Of a stretch of 64,000 nucleotides of DNA, positions 27,303 through 35,800 are shown in pieces. A program made the translations under genes and the position numbers. Within the stretch, counting starts at the first letter, position 1, and each line of letters begins with the position of its first letter. Origin of the DNA: an uncultured Winogradskyella sp. (GTDB lineage Bacteria > Bacteroidota > Bacteroidia > Flavobacteriales > Flavobacteriaceae); the NCBI RefSeq assembly GCF_947501905.1, contig NZ_CANMXL010000002.1:558001-622000 (forward strand), written 5' to 3'. The notes under the pieces are model-generated. The model searched no databases and was not told the DNA's origin. It saw only the letters and a list, made by a program, of their open reading frames with translations.

Positions 27303-27320
27303 CTACGTATTTCTACGTAT
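27303..27320. repeat. Direct repeat CTACGTAT x2 with 10-base period upstream of the STAND gene
   Basis: CTACGTAT at 27303-27310 and again at 27313-27320, exactly one helical turn apart, 85 bases before the ATPase ATG. TACGTA is itself palindromic. The arrangement suggests a regulator binding site; the regulator is unknown. Confidence 0.45.
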
Positions 27321-27404
27321 AGGAATTTAGGTTTCTTTTAGCGAACTTCACAAAATAATTAATAGTTCACTTTATCTCCTTATCTAACATTATTAAAAAA
27401 CTAA

Positions 27405-29399
27405 ATGAAAGAAACAGGCATTCATCCAAATGTGAGTTTAAACAAAGCTGGAATAAGGCATACTGAACAAAGTATTATAAAGCATTTTAGTAATTTGTTT
27501 AGTATCTCATTTGCAAAATCCCATAATTTCAAGGGAGCGTGGTATAATTTTGCTTTTCTAAAACCTACAAAAGAATTAAGAGAAAAATATAGGTTTCAAA
27601 ATGAAATGCTACTTATAGCAACTTCTTATGAGAATTTCGATACAAGAACATTTGATTATGTAGATAAACTGATGTTTGAATATCAAAACAGACTTGACAA
27701 ATTATGTGTAATATTAATTAGTGGTGATAAAAAAATAAAAACTAAAATCACTTCTCTTGCCCAACAAAATCCAGAGACTAGAATAATTATCCCTTTTAGT
27801 TATATAGACTTTTTTAAAAGTAAACCTGAACAACTGATAAATCAACGATTAAAAGAATTTTTTTATGGAAGAGATTTATTTGCATTTGAATCACCTTTAC
27901 AGAATGATGCTTATTTTTATGGAAGAACTGAAACTGTACAATTCTTTTATGACAAGTATAAATCGGGAGAAAACAGCGGACTATTTGGTCTTAGGAAAAT
28001 TGGAAAGACATCAGTTCTTTATGCCTTAAAAAGATACTTGAGTTTACGAGGCGAGAATGCTGCCTTTATAGACTGCCAAGAACCTGCGTTTCATAAAAGA
28101 AGGTGGTTTGAGTGTCTTGAGTTTATTGTTAATCAGTTACTAATTGAAGTTAATAATTCATTTCCGAAGAAGGGAAATATCAAATTAAACTCTAACTACT
28201 CCGAAAAAGATGCATCTATATTTTTTGAAGAGGATTTAAAAAAAATATACAATACATATAAAAAGAGTAGACTTTTATTAATATTTGATGAAATAGAGAA
28301 TATAACATTTGATATTTCACCAACTGAACATTGGAATAAAGACAATGATTTCATCTTATTCTGGCAATCTATTCGAGCCATATACCAAAAAAATCAAGGC
28401 TTATTCTCATTTATAATAGCTGGTGTAAACCCTAAAACTATAGAAACTGGTCTCATTAATAGTTTTGATAATCCAATTTATAGAATGATAACACCTAATT
28501 ATTTAAAACTATTCAATCATACAAATGTTAGTGATATGGTTAAGAATATTGGTAATTATATGGGATTAGATTTTGATGAAGAAATAATTACTTTTTTAAC
28601 AGATGATTTTGGCGGACATCCTTTTCTAATTCGCCAAGTTTGTTCTAAAATTCATCAGGAAACTTCAAGTAGAAGACCTACTAGAGTATCAAAATTCTAT
28701 TATAAAGAGAGAATAGAAGATTTTAATAAACATCTTGCTGACTATGTTGAGCTCATAGTAGATGTATTAAAAAACTGGTATCCTATTGAGTTTGAACTTT
28801 TAGAACATTTAGTTATAGGTAATATTGAGGAATTTGAAAAAATTAGTTCTCTTTCAGACAAAACTATTAATCACTTAATTGGTTATAACTTAATTGAAAA
28901 ATCAGATAATAAAGTTTATCACGTAAAAATAAACGCAGTTAAAAACTACATTTTAGAACACACTAAAATCCAACAGAGTTACTCAAGAATAGAGGATAAA
29001 TGGTCTTCCATAACTAAAAAAAGAAATAGTCTAGAATTGAAATTAAGAAGTGTACTAAAACTTTCTTTAAGGTTTAAATTCGGTCAAATCAAAGGTAAAT
29101 CTGAATTCTTAAAAATCGTTGAAGAGAAAAGAAGAGAAAGATTAAATATTCTGAACTTAAATGAAATTTTTAGTGATAAAGGCGAAATATACTTTTTAGA
29201 CATCCAAAAATACATATCAAAAAACTGGTCAGATTTTGAAAAAATATTTTTGGATAAAAAAAAGTTTGAGATTTATATAGACTTATCAAATAGTAATCGA
29301 ATTGATGCTCACGCAAAAGACATGAATCAAGAAGATATGACTATAACTATCTCTGCTTTGAATTGGTTAACTGAAAAATGTAATAACTTCTTAGAATAA
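27405..29399 (+). CDS. STAND-like P-loop ATPase with possible C-terminal HEPN domain (defence-like)
   Basis: A 664-residue protein not part of any neighbouring pathway. Residues 1-160 form an unrecognised alpha/beta domain (RFQNEMLLIATSYENFDTRT, then VILISGDKKI). After YFYGRTETVQFFYD comes a P-loop: Walker A GLRKIGKTS (195-203), Walker B LLIFDE (291-296) and FGGHPFLIRQVC, typical of the ATPase/winged-helix part of STAND/AAA proteins. The C-terminal ~100 residues end with NRIDAHAK (Arg632-His636), resembling the R-xxx-H ribonuclease motif of Swt1-like HEPN domains. By family such proteins are often single-gene anti-phage systems; that role is inferred. AT-rich by eye; no partner gene in the same transcript. 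Confidence 0.65.
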   Translation: MKETGIHPNVSLNKAGIRHTEQSIIKHFSNLFSISFAKSHNFKGAWYNFAFLKPTKELREKYRFQNEMLLIATSYENFDTRTFDYVDKLMFEYQNRLDKLCVILISGDKKIKTKITSLAQQNPETRIIIPFSYIDFFKSKPEQLINQRLKEFFYGRDLFAFESPLQNDAYFYGRTETVQFFYDKYKSGENSGLFGLRKIGKTSVLYALKRYLSLRGENAAFIDCQEPAFHKRRWFECLEFIVNQLLIEVNNSFPKKGNIKLNSNYSEKDASIFFEEDLKKIYNTYKKSRLLLIFDEIENITFDISPTEHWNKDNDFILFWQSIRAIYQKNQGLFSFIIAGVNPKTIETGLINSFDNPIYRMITPNYLKLFNHTNVSDMVKNIGNYMGLDFDEEIITFLTDDFGGHPFLIRQVCSKIHQETSSRRPTRVSKFYYKERIEDFNKHLADYVELIVDVLKNWYPIEFELLEHLVIGNIEEFEKISSLSDKTINHLIGYNLIEKSDNKVYHVKINAVKNYILEHTKIQQSYSRIEDKWSSITKKRNSLELKLRSVLKLSLRFKFGQIKGKSEFLKIVEEKRRERLNILNLNEIFSDKGEIYFLDIQKYISKNWSDFEKIFLDKKKFEIYIDLSNSNRIDAHAKDMNQEDMTITISALNWLTEKCNNFLE

Positions 29400-29423
29400 A
29401 ATTTCTTTGAAAAAGGAATTTTA
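29397..29423 (+). terminator. Hairpin at the end of the STAND gene
   Basis: TAAAATTTCTTT, loop GAA, AAAGGAATTTTA: a 12-bp stem with one T-G wobble that begins at the ATPase stop codon and ends in the stop codon of the minus-strand remnant. There is no long T run. Confidence 0.45.
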
Positions 29424-29480
29424 TTCCCTAATCAAAGGCATGATACTACAACGCAGCAAGCCTTCTTGTTTGGCAATATC
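29421..29480 (-). pseudogene. Remnant: duplicated 3' end of the guanidino-hydrolase gene
   Basis: On the minus strand this reads DIAKQEGLLRCSIMPLIRE and a stop. It is a near copy of the last 19 codons of the intact gene at 30361 (EIAKQEGLLRCSTMPLIRE, stop), including the catalytic Cys. Over 60 bases I count 8 differences, most of them silent, and homology ends abruptly at 29480. It is therefore a divergent direct repeat of 30361-30420. It marks one edge of an inserted or rearranged segment carrying the GFP-like gene. Confidence 0.85.
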
Positions 29481-29501
29481 TAAAACTTATAGAAATACTT
29501 A

Positions 29502-29521
29502 AATACCCGTTATCGGGTATT
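29502..29521. promoter_or_regulatory. Perfect palindrome upstream of the GFP-like gene (operator candidate)
   Basis: AATACCCG-TTAT-CGGGTATT, an 8-bp perfect inverted repeat with a 4-base centre, 95 bases before the GFP-like start and without a following T run. It is GC-richer than its surroundings. Binding of a dimeric regulator is inferred. Confidence 0.5.
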
Positions 29522-29570
29522 GATACATGCTGTCATTTTATTGATTTTAGTTCTATATAAAAACTGAATT

Positions 29571-29587
29571 TATCTATTCACTAGATA
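29571..29587. promoter_or_regulatory. Small inverted repeat in the GFP-like gene leader
   Basis: TATCTA-TTCAC-TAGATA, 29 bases before the ATG at 29617. It could be an operator half-site pair or a leader hairpin. No TAnnTTTG element is seen in this leader. Confidence 0.3.
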
Positions 29588-29616
29588 GTATATGTAACAA
29601 CTTAAAATCAAAAAAA

Positions 29617-30288
29617 ATGGAAACAAGAAGAACTAAGTTAAAATTCATTCCTTTCACACCAAAAGAACTAAATCATGAAACAAAATTTTACGGGACAATT
29701 AACGGAGAAGAGTTCGAGTTAGTTGGTGGTGGGATTGGACAACCACATAATGGAAATTTAAATACAGAACTAAGATCTACAAAAGGGCCCGTAAATTTCC
29801 AAATGTTAGCCATTAGTGACGGACCAGTAATGGGATACCCAACATATAGTAACTACCAAAAAGGAGGCTATGATTTGTTCAAGATTTCAGATGGATACAA
29901 ATACACAAGAAAATGGAAATTTTCATGTGGTGGTACAATGGAAAGTATTCATCATGTTAAAAGGTTTGATGATAAAATGACAGGTGATTTTAAAGTTTTA
30001 AATGCAAATTTTGATGCACCTACATTGGCTTATAAAGAAACTCATGTAGAAACATTTTATCCAGATGGTCCTGGTCGTGTAAAAAGTTATTTCAAATCTA
30101 GATGGGTTACAGAAAATGGGGGAGAATATACTGCCGATGTTGAAAGCACATACTATTTAAACCACAATCTTGAACTTCCATACACTCATTTTAGATTTAT
30201 TAAATTCACTACATTTCACTCGGACGAAGTGTTTAGACAAGACGAAATATTAACGGTAATACACGACCCTGAAGCCTTAAATCTATAA
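29617..30288 (+). CDS. Bacterial GFP-family beta-barrel protein with Val-Met-Gly at the chromophore site
   Basis: A 223-residue cytosolic protein (no signal peptide) that follows the GFP family from end to end. Residues 26-43 read GTINGEEFELVGGGIGQP, matching the G-x-[IV]-N-G-x-x-F ... G-x-G-x-P start of cnidarian and lancelet GFPs; STKG (54-57) follows, as in lancelet GFP. VMG (71-73) aligns without gaps to the chromophore X-Tyr-Gly, so Tyr is replaced by Met. GYKYTRKW puts Arg98 at the place of GFP Arg96. Later come FYPDG (147-151), NGGEYTADVESTYY (167-180), LPYTHF (187-192), and Glu210 near the place of Glu222. Length fits the family (about 220-240). Without an aromatic chromophore residue no visible fluorescence is expected. 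Own terminator; its place between two copies of a gene end suggests acquisition. Confidence 0.8.
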   Translation: METRRTKLKFIPFTPKELNHETKFYGTINGEEFELVGGGIGQPHNGNLNTELRSTKGPVNFQMLAISDGPVMGYPTYSNYQKGGYDLFKISDGYKYTRKWKFSCGGTMESIHHVKRFDDKMTGDFKVLNANFDAPTLAYKETHVETFYPDGPGRVKSYFKSRWVTENGGEYTADVESTYYLNHNLELPYTHFRFIKFTTFHSDEVFRQDEILTVIHDPEALNL

Positions 30289-30314
30289 ATTATTTTCTAA
30301 TGAAACATATTGAG

Positions 30315-30336
30315 AGCCATTGTTGATTCAATGGCT
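30315..30336 (+). terminator. Terminator after the GFP-like gene
   Basis: An 8-bp perfect stem AGCCATTG / CAATGGCT with a 6-base loop, followed by T-rich sequence, 27 bases past the stop. Confidence 0.65.
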
Positions 30337-30360
30337 TATACTTTTAAAAACTCTATTAAC

Positions 30361-31272
30361 CTACTCTCTAATCAAAGGCATGGTACTACAACGTAATAAG
30401 CCTTCTTGTTTAGCAATCTCAGCGTAAGGGACTTCCTCAACGGTAAAGCCTTGCTCACGTAACCAGGTATTTAAACGGGTAAAGTTTTGCTCAGAGATAA
30501 TGACCTCTTCAGAAATGGAGAAGATATTACTATTCATGTGATACATCTCGTCTTTGGTAATTTCAAACACATTGTCCTTACCAAAATAATTGACCAACCA
30601 TTGGTATTCTTCCTCAATTAAAAAGCCGTTTTTATGGATAATGGCTTTGTCCTTACCTATGGGTTGAAAACAGCAGTCTAAATGCAAGGCGTTCTCTTTT
30701 GGGTCGGTATTAGATTTACGCAGTTCAAAAGCCTTTACTTTTTTATTTGGGAATAATTCTGCCAAGGCATTAATCGCTTCAATATTAGTGCGTGCCGTGA
30801 TATAATCTGGGTAATCTTCGCCAGTATAGGTACCAATAAAAATATAATCGTTCCAAGGCATGACATCGCCGCCTTCGACATGGCATTCTTCTGGCAAACG
30901 AATAATGTTTTCGTTACCAACTGTAGACCACACGTATTCCGTAGCATGTATCTCTTGGTCACGGTCTGGTAAAATATTAGAGATGATTAGCTTATCTTCT
31001 ATGACAAAAGAGATATCGCGGGCAAAAATCTGGTTGTAATCTTTTATAATTTCAGGACGATACACCGTAACATCATACTTTCTCAACACCTCAGCGACAG
31101 CTTCCATTTCTGGTATCATATCTTCTTCCTTAGGATAGGTACCTGCCAATACGTGTTGCTTGCTTTTAGGGTCGTAACAGTCTTCTGCTTTTGGCGTTGG
31201 GCCATTACTTTTTGCTGTACCTAAAATAACCGCTTTAAGTCTTGAGGTTTCGTTTTGTATGTTGAGTTTCAT
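30361..31272 (-). CDS. Arginine deiminase-related / dimethylarginine dimethylaminohydrolase-like protein
   Basis: A 303-residue guanidino-modifying enzyme of the amidinotransferase fold. Seen: RLKAVILGTA near the N-terminus, the acidic IFARDISFVI, ECHVEGGDVMPW (Glu/Asp substrate ligands), His in NALHLDCCFQP, NSNIFSISEEVII, and the catalytic Cys295 in LLRCSTMPLIRE at the C-terminus. It probably acts on arginine, a methylated arginine or a related guanidino compound; the substrate is not fixed by sequence. Its last 60 bases are duplicated with changes at 29421. Confidence 0.85.
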   Translation of the reverse strand: MKLNIQNETSRLKAVILGTAKSNGPTPKAEDCYDPKSKQHVLAGTYPKEEDMIPEMEAVAEVLRKYDVTVYRPEIIKDYNQIFARDISFVIEDKLIISNILPDRDQEIHATEYVWSTVGNENIIRLPEECHVEGGDVMPWNDYIFIGTYTGEDYPDYITARTNIEAINALAELFPNKKVKAFELRKSNTDPKENALHLDCCFQPIGKDKAIIHKNGFLIEEEYQWLVNYFGKDNVFEITKDEMYHMNSNIFSISEEVIISEQNFTRLNTWLREQGFTVEEVPYAEIAKQEGLLRCSTMPLIRE

Positions 31273-31308
31273 TCTTAATAATAAACAGGTGATAAAAACA
31301 CCCCTAAA

Positions 31309-31324
31309 GTCCCCTCAAGGGGAC
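31309..31324. repeat. C/G-rich hairpin, possible dispersed repeat
   Basis: GTCCCC-TCAA-GGGGAC preceded by CCCCTAAA and followed by AATTTT. The CCCCTAAA...CCCCT pattern is one I recall as recurring in flavobacterial intergenic DNA; only one copy is seen here. It lies after the end of gltA and before the hydrolase start. Confidence 0.4.
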
Positions 31325-31363
31325 AATTTTACGTTTAACTTTTGTAATGATTAGGCATAAAAA

Positions 31364-31387
31364 AGCTTCATAATCTCTTATGAAGCT
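31364..31387 (-). terminator. Terminator of gltA
   Basis: On the minus strand a perfect 10-bp stem AGCTTCATAA / TTATGAAGCT, loop of 4, followed by a run of T, 12 bases past the gltA stop. Confidence 0.85.
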
Positions 31388-31398
31388 CCTTGTTGCTT

Positions 31399-32685
31399 TT
31401 ATCTGTTTTCTATTGACGTAAACGGTCTTAATGTTTCGCCAGTGTATAATTGACGTGGACGACCAATTGGCTCTTTGCGCATACGCATTTCTTTCCATTG
31501 TGCAATCCAACCTGGTAAGCGTCCTAAGGCAAACATTACGGTAAACATCTCTACAGGAATACCCATAGCACGGTAAATAATACCAGAGTAGAAATCTACA
31601 TTTGGATATAATTTACGGTCAACAAAGTATGGATCTTCTAAGGCTTCTTTTTCTAAACCTTTAGCAATCTCTAAGATTGGGTCTTCTACACCTAAATCTC
31701 CTAATACTTCTGCCGCAGCTACCTTGATAATCTTTGCTCTTGGGTCAAAGTTTTTATAAACACGGTGACCAAAGCCCATTAAACGGAAAGGGTCACTCTT
31801 GTCTTTGGCCTTAGCCATGTATTTTTTTGTGTCGCCACCATCTTCTTTAATCGCTTCAAGCATTTCTAATACGGCTTGGTTAGCACCACCATGTAATGGT
31901 CCCCAAAGTGCAGAAATACCTGCAGATAGTGACACGAATAATCCAGCGTGCGAAGAACCTGTGATTCTTACCGTAGATGTCGAACAATTTTGCTCATGGT
32001 CTGCGTGTAAGATGAGTAACTTATCTAAAGCATTTACTAGAATATCATTCTGTTCGTAGTCTTTGTTAGGACTTTTGAACATCATCTTTAGAACATTCTC
32101 AACGTAACCTAAATTGTCATCGCCATACTCTAATGGTAAGCCTTGCTTTTTGCGCATGGTCCAAGCTACCAATACTGGAAACTTCCCTAAAATACGAACA
32201 ATGGCATTGTACATTTCTTCTTCAGAATCTACATTTACCGATGATGGGTTAAACGCCGTCAATGCACTTGTCAATGAGGATAAAACACCCATTGGATGTG
32301 CTGCCTTTGGAAATGCATCTAGGATTTTCTTGATATCATCATCTACAATTGAATGCGATTTAATATCTGTATGAAACTTATCTAATTGTTCTTTATTTGG
32401 TAACTCTCCAAAAATCAACAAATACGCCACTTCTAAGAAGTCTGCTTTTTCTGCCAACTCCTCAATAGAATACCCACGATATCTTAAAATGCCTTTTTCG
32501 CCATCTAAAAATGTAATAGCACTCTCGCAACTCCCCGTGTTTTTATAACCTGGATCTAGCGTAATAACGCCTTTTGTGCTTCCTCTAAGGGCTTTAACAT
32601 CTATAGCAACTTCATTTTCTGTTCCGGTAATAATTGGAAACTCATGTTTCTCTCCATTTACCTCCAATATCGCTTTGTCTGACAT
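31399..32685 (-). CDS. gltA: Citrate synthase
   Basis: Condenses acetyl-CoA with oxaloacetate at the entry of the TCA cycle. 428 residues, the hexameric type II length. Active-site residues seen are the His in LHADHEQNCSTSTVR, the second His in MGFGHRVYKNFDPR, and the Asp in LYPNVDFYSGIIY. The N-terminal beta domain (LDPGYKNTGSCESAI, ILRYRGYSIEELA) is typical of Gram-negative citrate synthases. Single gene with its own terminator. Confidence 0.97.
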   Translation of the reverse strand: MSDKAILEVNGEKHEFPIITGTENEVAIDVKALRGSTKGVITLDPGYKNTGSCESAITFLDGEKGILRYRGYSIEELAEKADFLEVAYLLIFGELPNKEQLDKFHTDIKSHSIVDDDIKKILDAFPKAAHPMGVLSSLTSALTAFNPSSVNVDSEEEMYNAIVRILGKFPVLVAWTMRKKQGLPLEYGDDNLGYVENVLKMMFKSPNKDYEQNDILVNALDKLLILHADHEQNCSTSTVRITGSSHAGLFVSLSAGISALWGPLHGGANQAVLEMLEAIKEDGGDTKKYMAKAKDKSDPFRLMGFGHRVYKNFDPRAKIIKVAAAEVLGDLGVEDPILEIAKGLEKEALEDPYFVDRKLYPNVDFYSGIIYRAMGIPVEMFTVMFALGRLPGWIAQWKEMRMRKEPIGRPRQLYTGETLRPFTSIENR

Positions 32686-32797
32686 ATCTAATGTTGGTTT
32701 TTACTTGAATTTTTAAGGATTACGAAATTACGAAAACTACATCGATTTCGAAAGTGTATTTACAATCGTTTTAACATAATATAAATGGCAAAAAAAA

Positions 32798-32823
32798 GCT
32801 GAAACCCATTTCTAGATTTCAGC
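32798..32823 (-). terminator. Terminator of the T9SS metallopeptidase gene
   Basis: GCTGAAA / TTTCAGC stem (7 bp) with a 12-base loop, followed on the minus strand by eight T. Lies 23 bases past the stop. Confidence 0.7.
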
Positions 32824-32845
32824 CTTAAAAAACGAGAAAAAAAAT

Positions 32846-35800
32846 CTATCGTTTTATTACTATTTTTTTATCGATTGTAAACTGATCGGCTTTGATTCTT
32901 ACAATATATAATCCGTCAGAAATATTATTGGTTTCTACAGCTATACTATTGCTATTTGGCTGATAGTCTTTGTTTAGTATTTCTCTACCTCTAATATCAA
33001 ACAGTTGTACGTTAATGTCATTAAACGTTCTTCCGAATGCGATATTAAAATCTCCATTATTTGGATTAGGGTATAGATTAAAGTTTGCAGTATCTAGCTC
33101 ATCTATGCCTAAGACAACATTAAAACTAAACTCTTGTCCACCCAAAATAGCACTGTCATTTCCTTCTACAGAAAACTTAAAACTATCCGCAGCGGTACTT
33201 GAACCATCATGCGTATAAGACAATTGATTATTAGCTATAGCCGTTTGTGTAAAAGTATCTCCGATACCTACTGCAACAGCGTTATTATACAAGATTCCGT
33301 TAGATGGTAATTGCGTAATTGTATACGTTAAATCACCATCAACAGCTCCAGGTTGTGCAACTTGTAATTCCGTTAAGCTTACTGTTGTAGACATACCTTG
33401 GTTTAATCCCATATCGATTTTGTTGACGATAGTAACATCATTTACAATTTGTAACTCACCACAAATAGTAACGCTAAATGCATTAAAAGTTCCTCCTTGA
33501 GAATCTGATTCTCTATCTGTTGCTAATAACACCCAAGTTCCTTGTCCGTTAGAGCCATCAAATCTTGTAAAAGCTTGACTAGGTAAAACATTACCACTAA
33601 CTCTTGGTGTCCCAGAACACGATAATGAAGAACCTGCATCGGTAAAAGTGACATCAAAATTACTTCCTGAAGAACAGTCTCTATTGTAAACCTCTGCAAA
33701 TAAGCCAGCAGGTGAACTAAATTGCATTTTAATATCTCCAACATCTGAATGGGTCGCATTCATATAAAATGTTACATCATTAACTATAATATCATCTGGA
33801 ACGTCCACTCTAGCACTTACCGCATTATTTGAAAATGTTTCCCACTCGTCATCGTTATCTTCATAATATTCATTATCATAAGTAATACACACATCATTTG
33901 CGGTTTGGAATACAAATATTTCGCCAAAACTACCTGCTATGCATGTGTTTTCTGGTCGTACTCTCCAGTAATATATTGTACCTGCAGAAAGCGATGTTGT
34001 TTGATATTCTGTAGCATTAGCTACTGTAGCAGATTCAGCGAGTACAGCAAAATCTGGTGTTACAGATACTTCTATATCGTACTGTGAAGCACTACTTAAT
34101 GCACCCCAGTTTAATAAAGGATTAGCAGATTGGTTTCTTGCCCCATTAGTAGGACTTATAAGATTGACATCGCCAATGGTATTATCAAATACATTTAATA
34201 GCACATCAAAAGTCTCAGTAGCAGATGTGGTTTGCCCTTCACCTTGAATTGTAATTGGGTAATTACCTGCTACAATTGCACCTGTATTAGAAATTGTAAG
34301 TGTAAAACTCCCTACTGAATTTATAGTTGTTGTAGACAGTGTTGCTGTAGTCCCAGCTGGAGCTCCAATAACAGTTAAATCTACATTTTCTGTAAAACCA
34401 GGAGCTGGTGTATAATCTAAATTGAACACACCATCTGTAGGTTGGCATATAGATACTGTTGGGTTTGCAGATGTAAACTCAAACGTTCCTGCTTTTATTT
34501 CAAAATCTGCATTAGACAAATCGAAGAATATATTACTAGCTGCCTCAATTTTAATTCTATTTGTTGTACCAATATTGTTAGGCACAGTTATATTTTGTGA
34601 ACCGTCATTGGTGACATTTGATGCTAAAGTGACAGGATATGTATATCCACCATCAGTAGATAGCAATATATTTACATTGGGTGATAATGTAGCTGTATTA
34701 TTAACATTCCATGTAATAGTCTCTGTAGCTCCAGTATACCAAATTTCACTACCGGTATTTGGAGATGACACTAAGAATGGTCCAGCTGAACCAGAAACTG
34801 TAATAACAGTATTATCATGATCTGTTTGACCTCCGGCAACAGCATTATCTCTTACAGTAAGTCTAAAGTCTAGTTGACGGCCAACACTAGGAAGAACCTC
34901 CCAAGTTGGCGTTGTATTATTAATTACAGACTCCAAATTTGGAAATGTCCTTGTTGGGTCTGTTACTGGAAAATTAGTTCTAAACACTGGTCCACCTGCA
35001 TTTGAAGGTAATGGTGGCTGAGCATAAGAACCGTCATTATCGTATTGCTCCCAATTGTAAGTTAAAACATCTGCTCCATTAGGATCTGATGAACCACTCC
35101 CATCTAATATAAAAGGTGTAGAGAATGGTATTGTGTAATTAGCACCTGCATTAGCCGTTGGCTCTATATTAGAAATAGATATTTCTGTTTCGCAGGCATC
35201 TACTAAAATAGATGATGACATCTGAACAATACTTCTTGCATGAAAATAACCATCACTATTATCTTGAACATTTGGGGCACAAATACCAGCATATCCCATA
35301 ATTGTAGAAGCACTTCCTGGCTCATAATCATCACTAACTTTAGAACCAAAACAAGCGTTATAATAGGTATGACCAGCACCATATTGGTGACCTATCTCAT
35401 GTGATACATAATCAATATCAAAAGGATCGAATTCAGGCGTTACAATTCCTGTAACACCTCTACCTTTAGTTGTGCTTGCACATGGACTTGTTCCGGCAAT
35501 TCCACCACCGCCTGTAGAAAACACGTGTCCGATATCATAAGCTCCTGATCCTATTATTCCTGAAATATTAGATGTATTTACACCTATCATTTGACTTCCA
35601 CTATAATTATCATAGGGTTCAGTGTCCGGAGTAGGGCTATCTATATTTACGCCATTAGCATAAATTAATCTATCATTATCTGGCACTAATTGAAAAGTTA
35701 CAGCAAAATCACGTTCGTAAACTGAGTTAACTCTTGCCACTGTAATTACCATAGCTGCAAGTGCATCGGCTCTTGCATCACCATTACCAGGGTTGCCATC

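Larger units (their letters stand above)
29421..30420. mobile_element. Putative inserted segment carrying the GFP-like gene, bounded by 60-bp imperfect direct repeats
   Basis: Direct repeats 29421-29480 and 30361-30420 (52 of 60 bases identical by eye) bracket 880 bases holding one gene with its own operator-like palindrome and terminator. The intact hydrolase gene keeps a complete 3' end, and a displaced 3' end lies at the far side next to the STAND gene. This is the geometry left by integration at, or recombination into, a gene's 3' end. There is no integrase or transposase inside, so the mechanism is not visible. Confidence 0.55.

Noticed and set aside
29397..29423. Target-site duplication or transposon terminal repeat at the STAND/remnant border
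   Set aside because: The structure is a hairpin starting at the stop codon; no matching copy exists at the other end and no transposase is present.
29686..29694. Phe-Tyr-Gly (residues 24-26) of the GFP-like protein as a possible chromophore
   Set aside because: It lies in the first beta-strand, directly before TINGEEF, the position of H-G or E-G in known GFPs, and far from the central helix.
31309..31324. CRISPR or REP array near gltA
   Set aside because: Only a single hairpin is present, with no repeated spacing.
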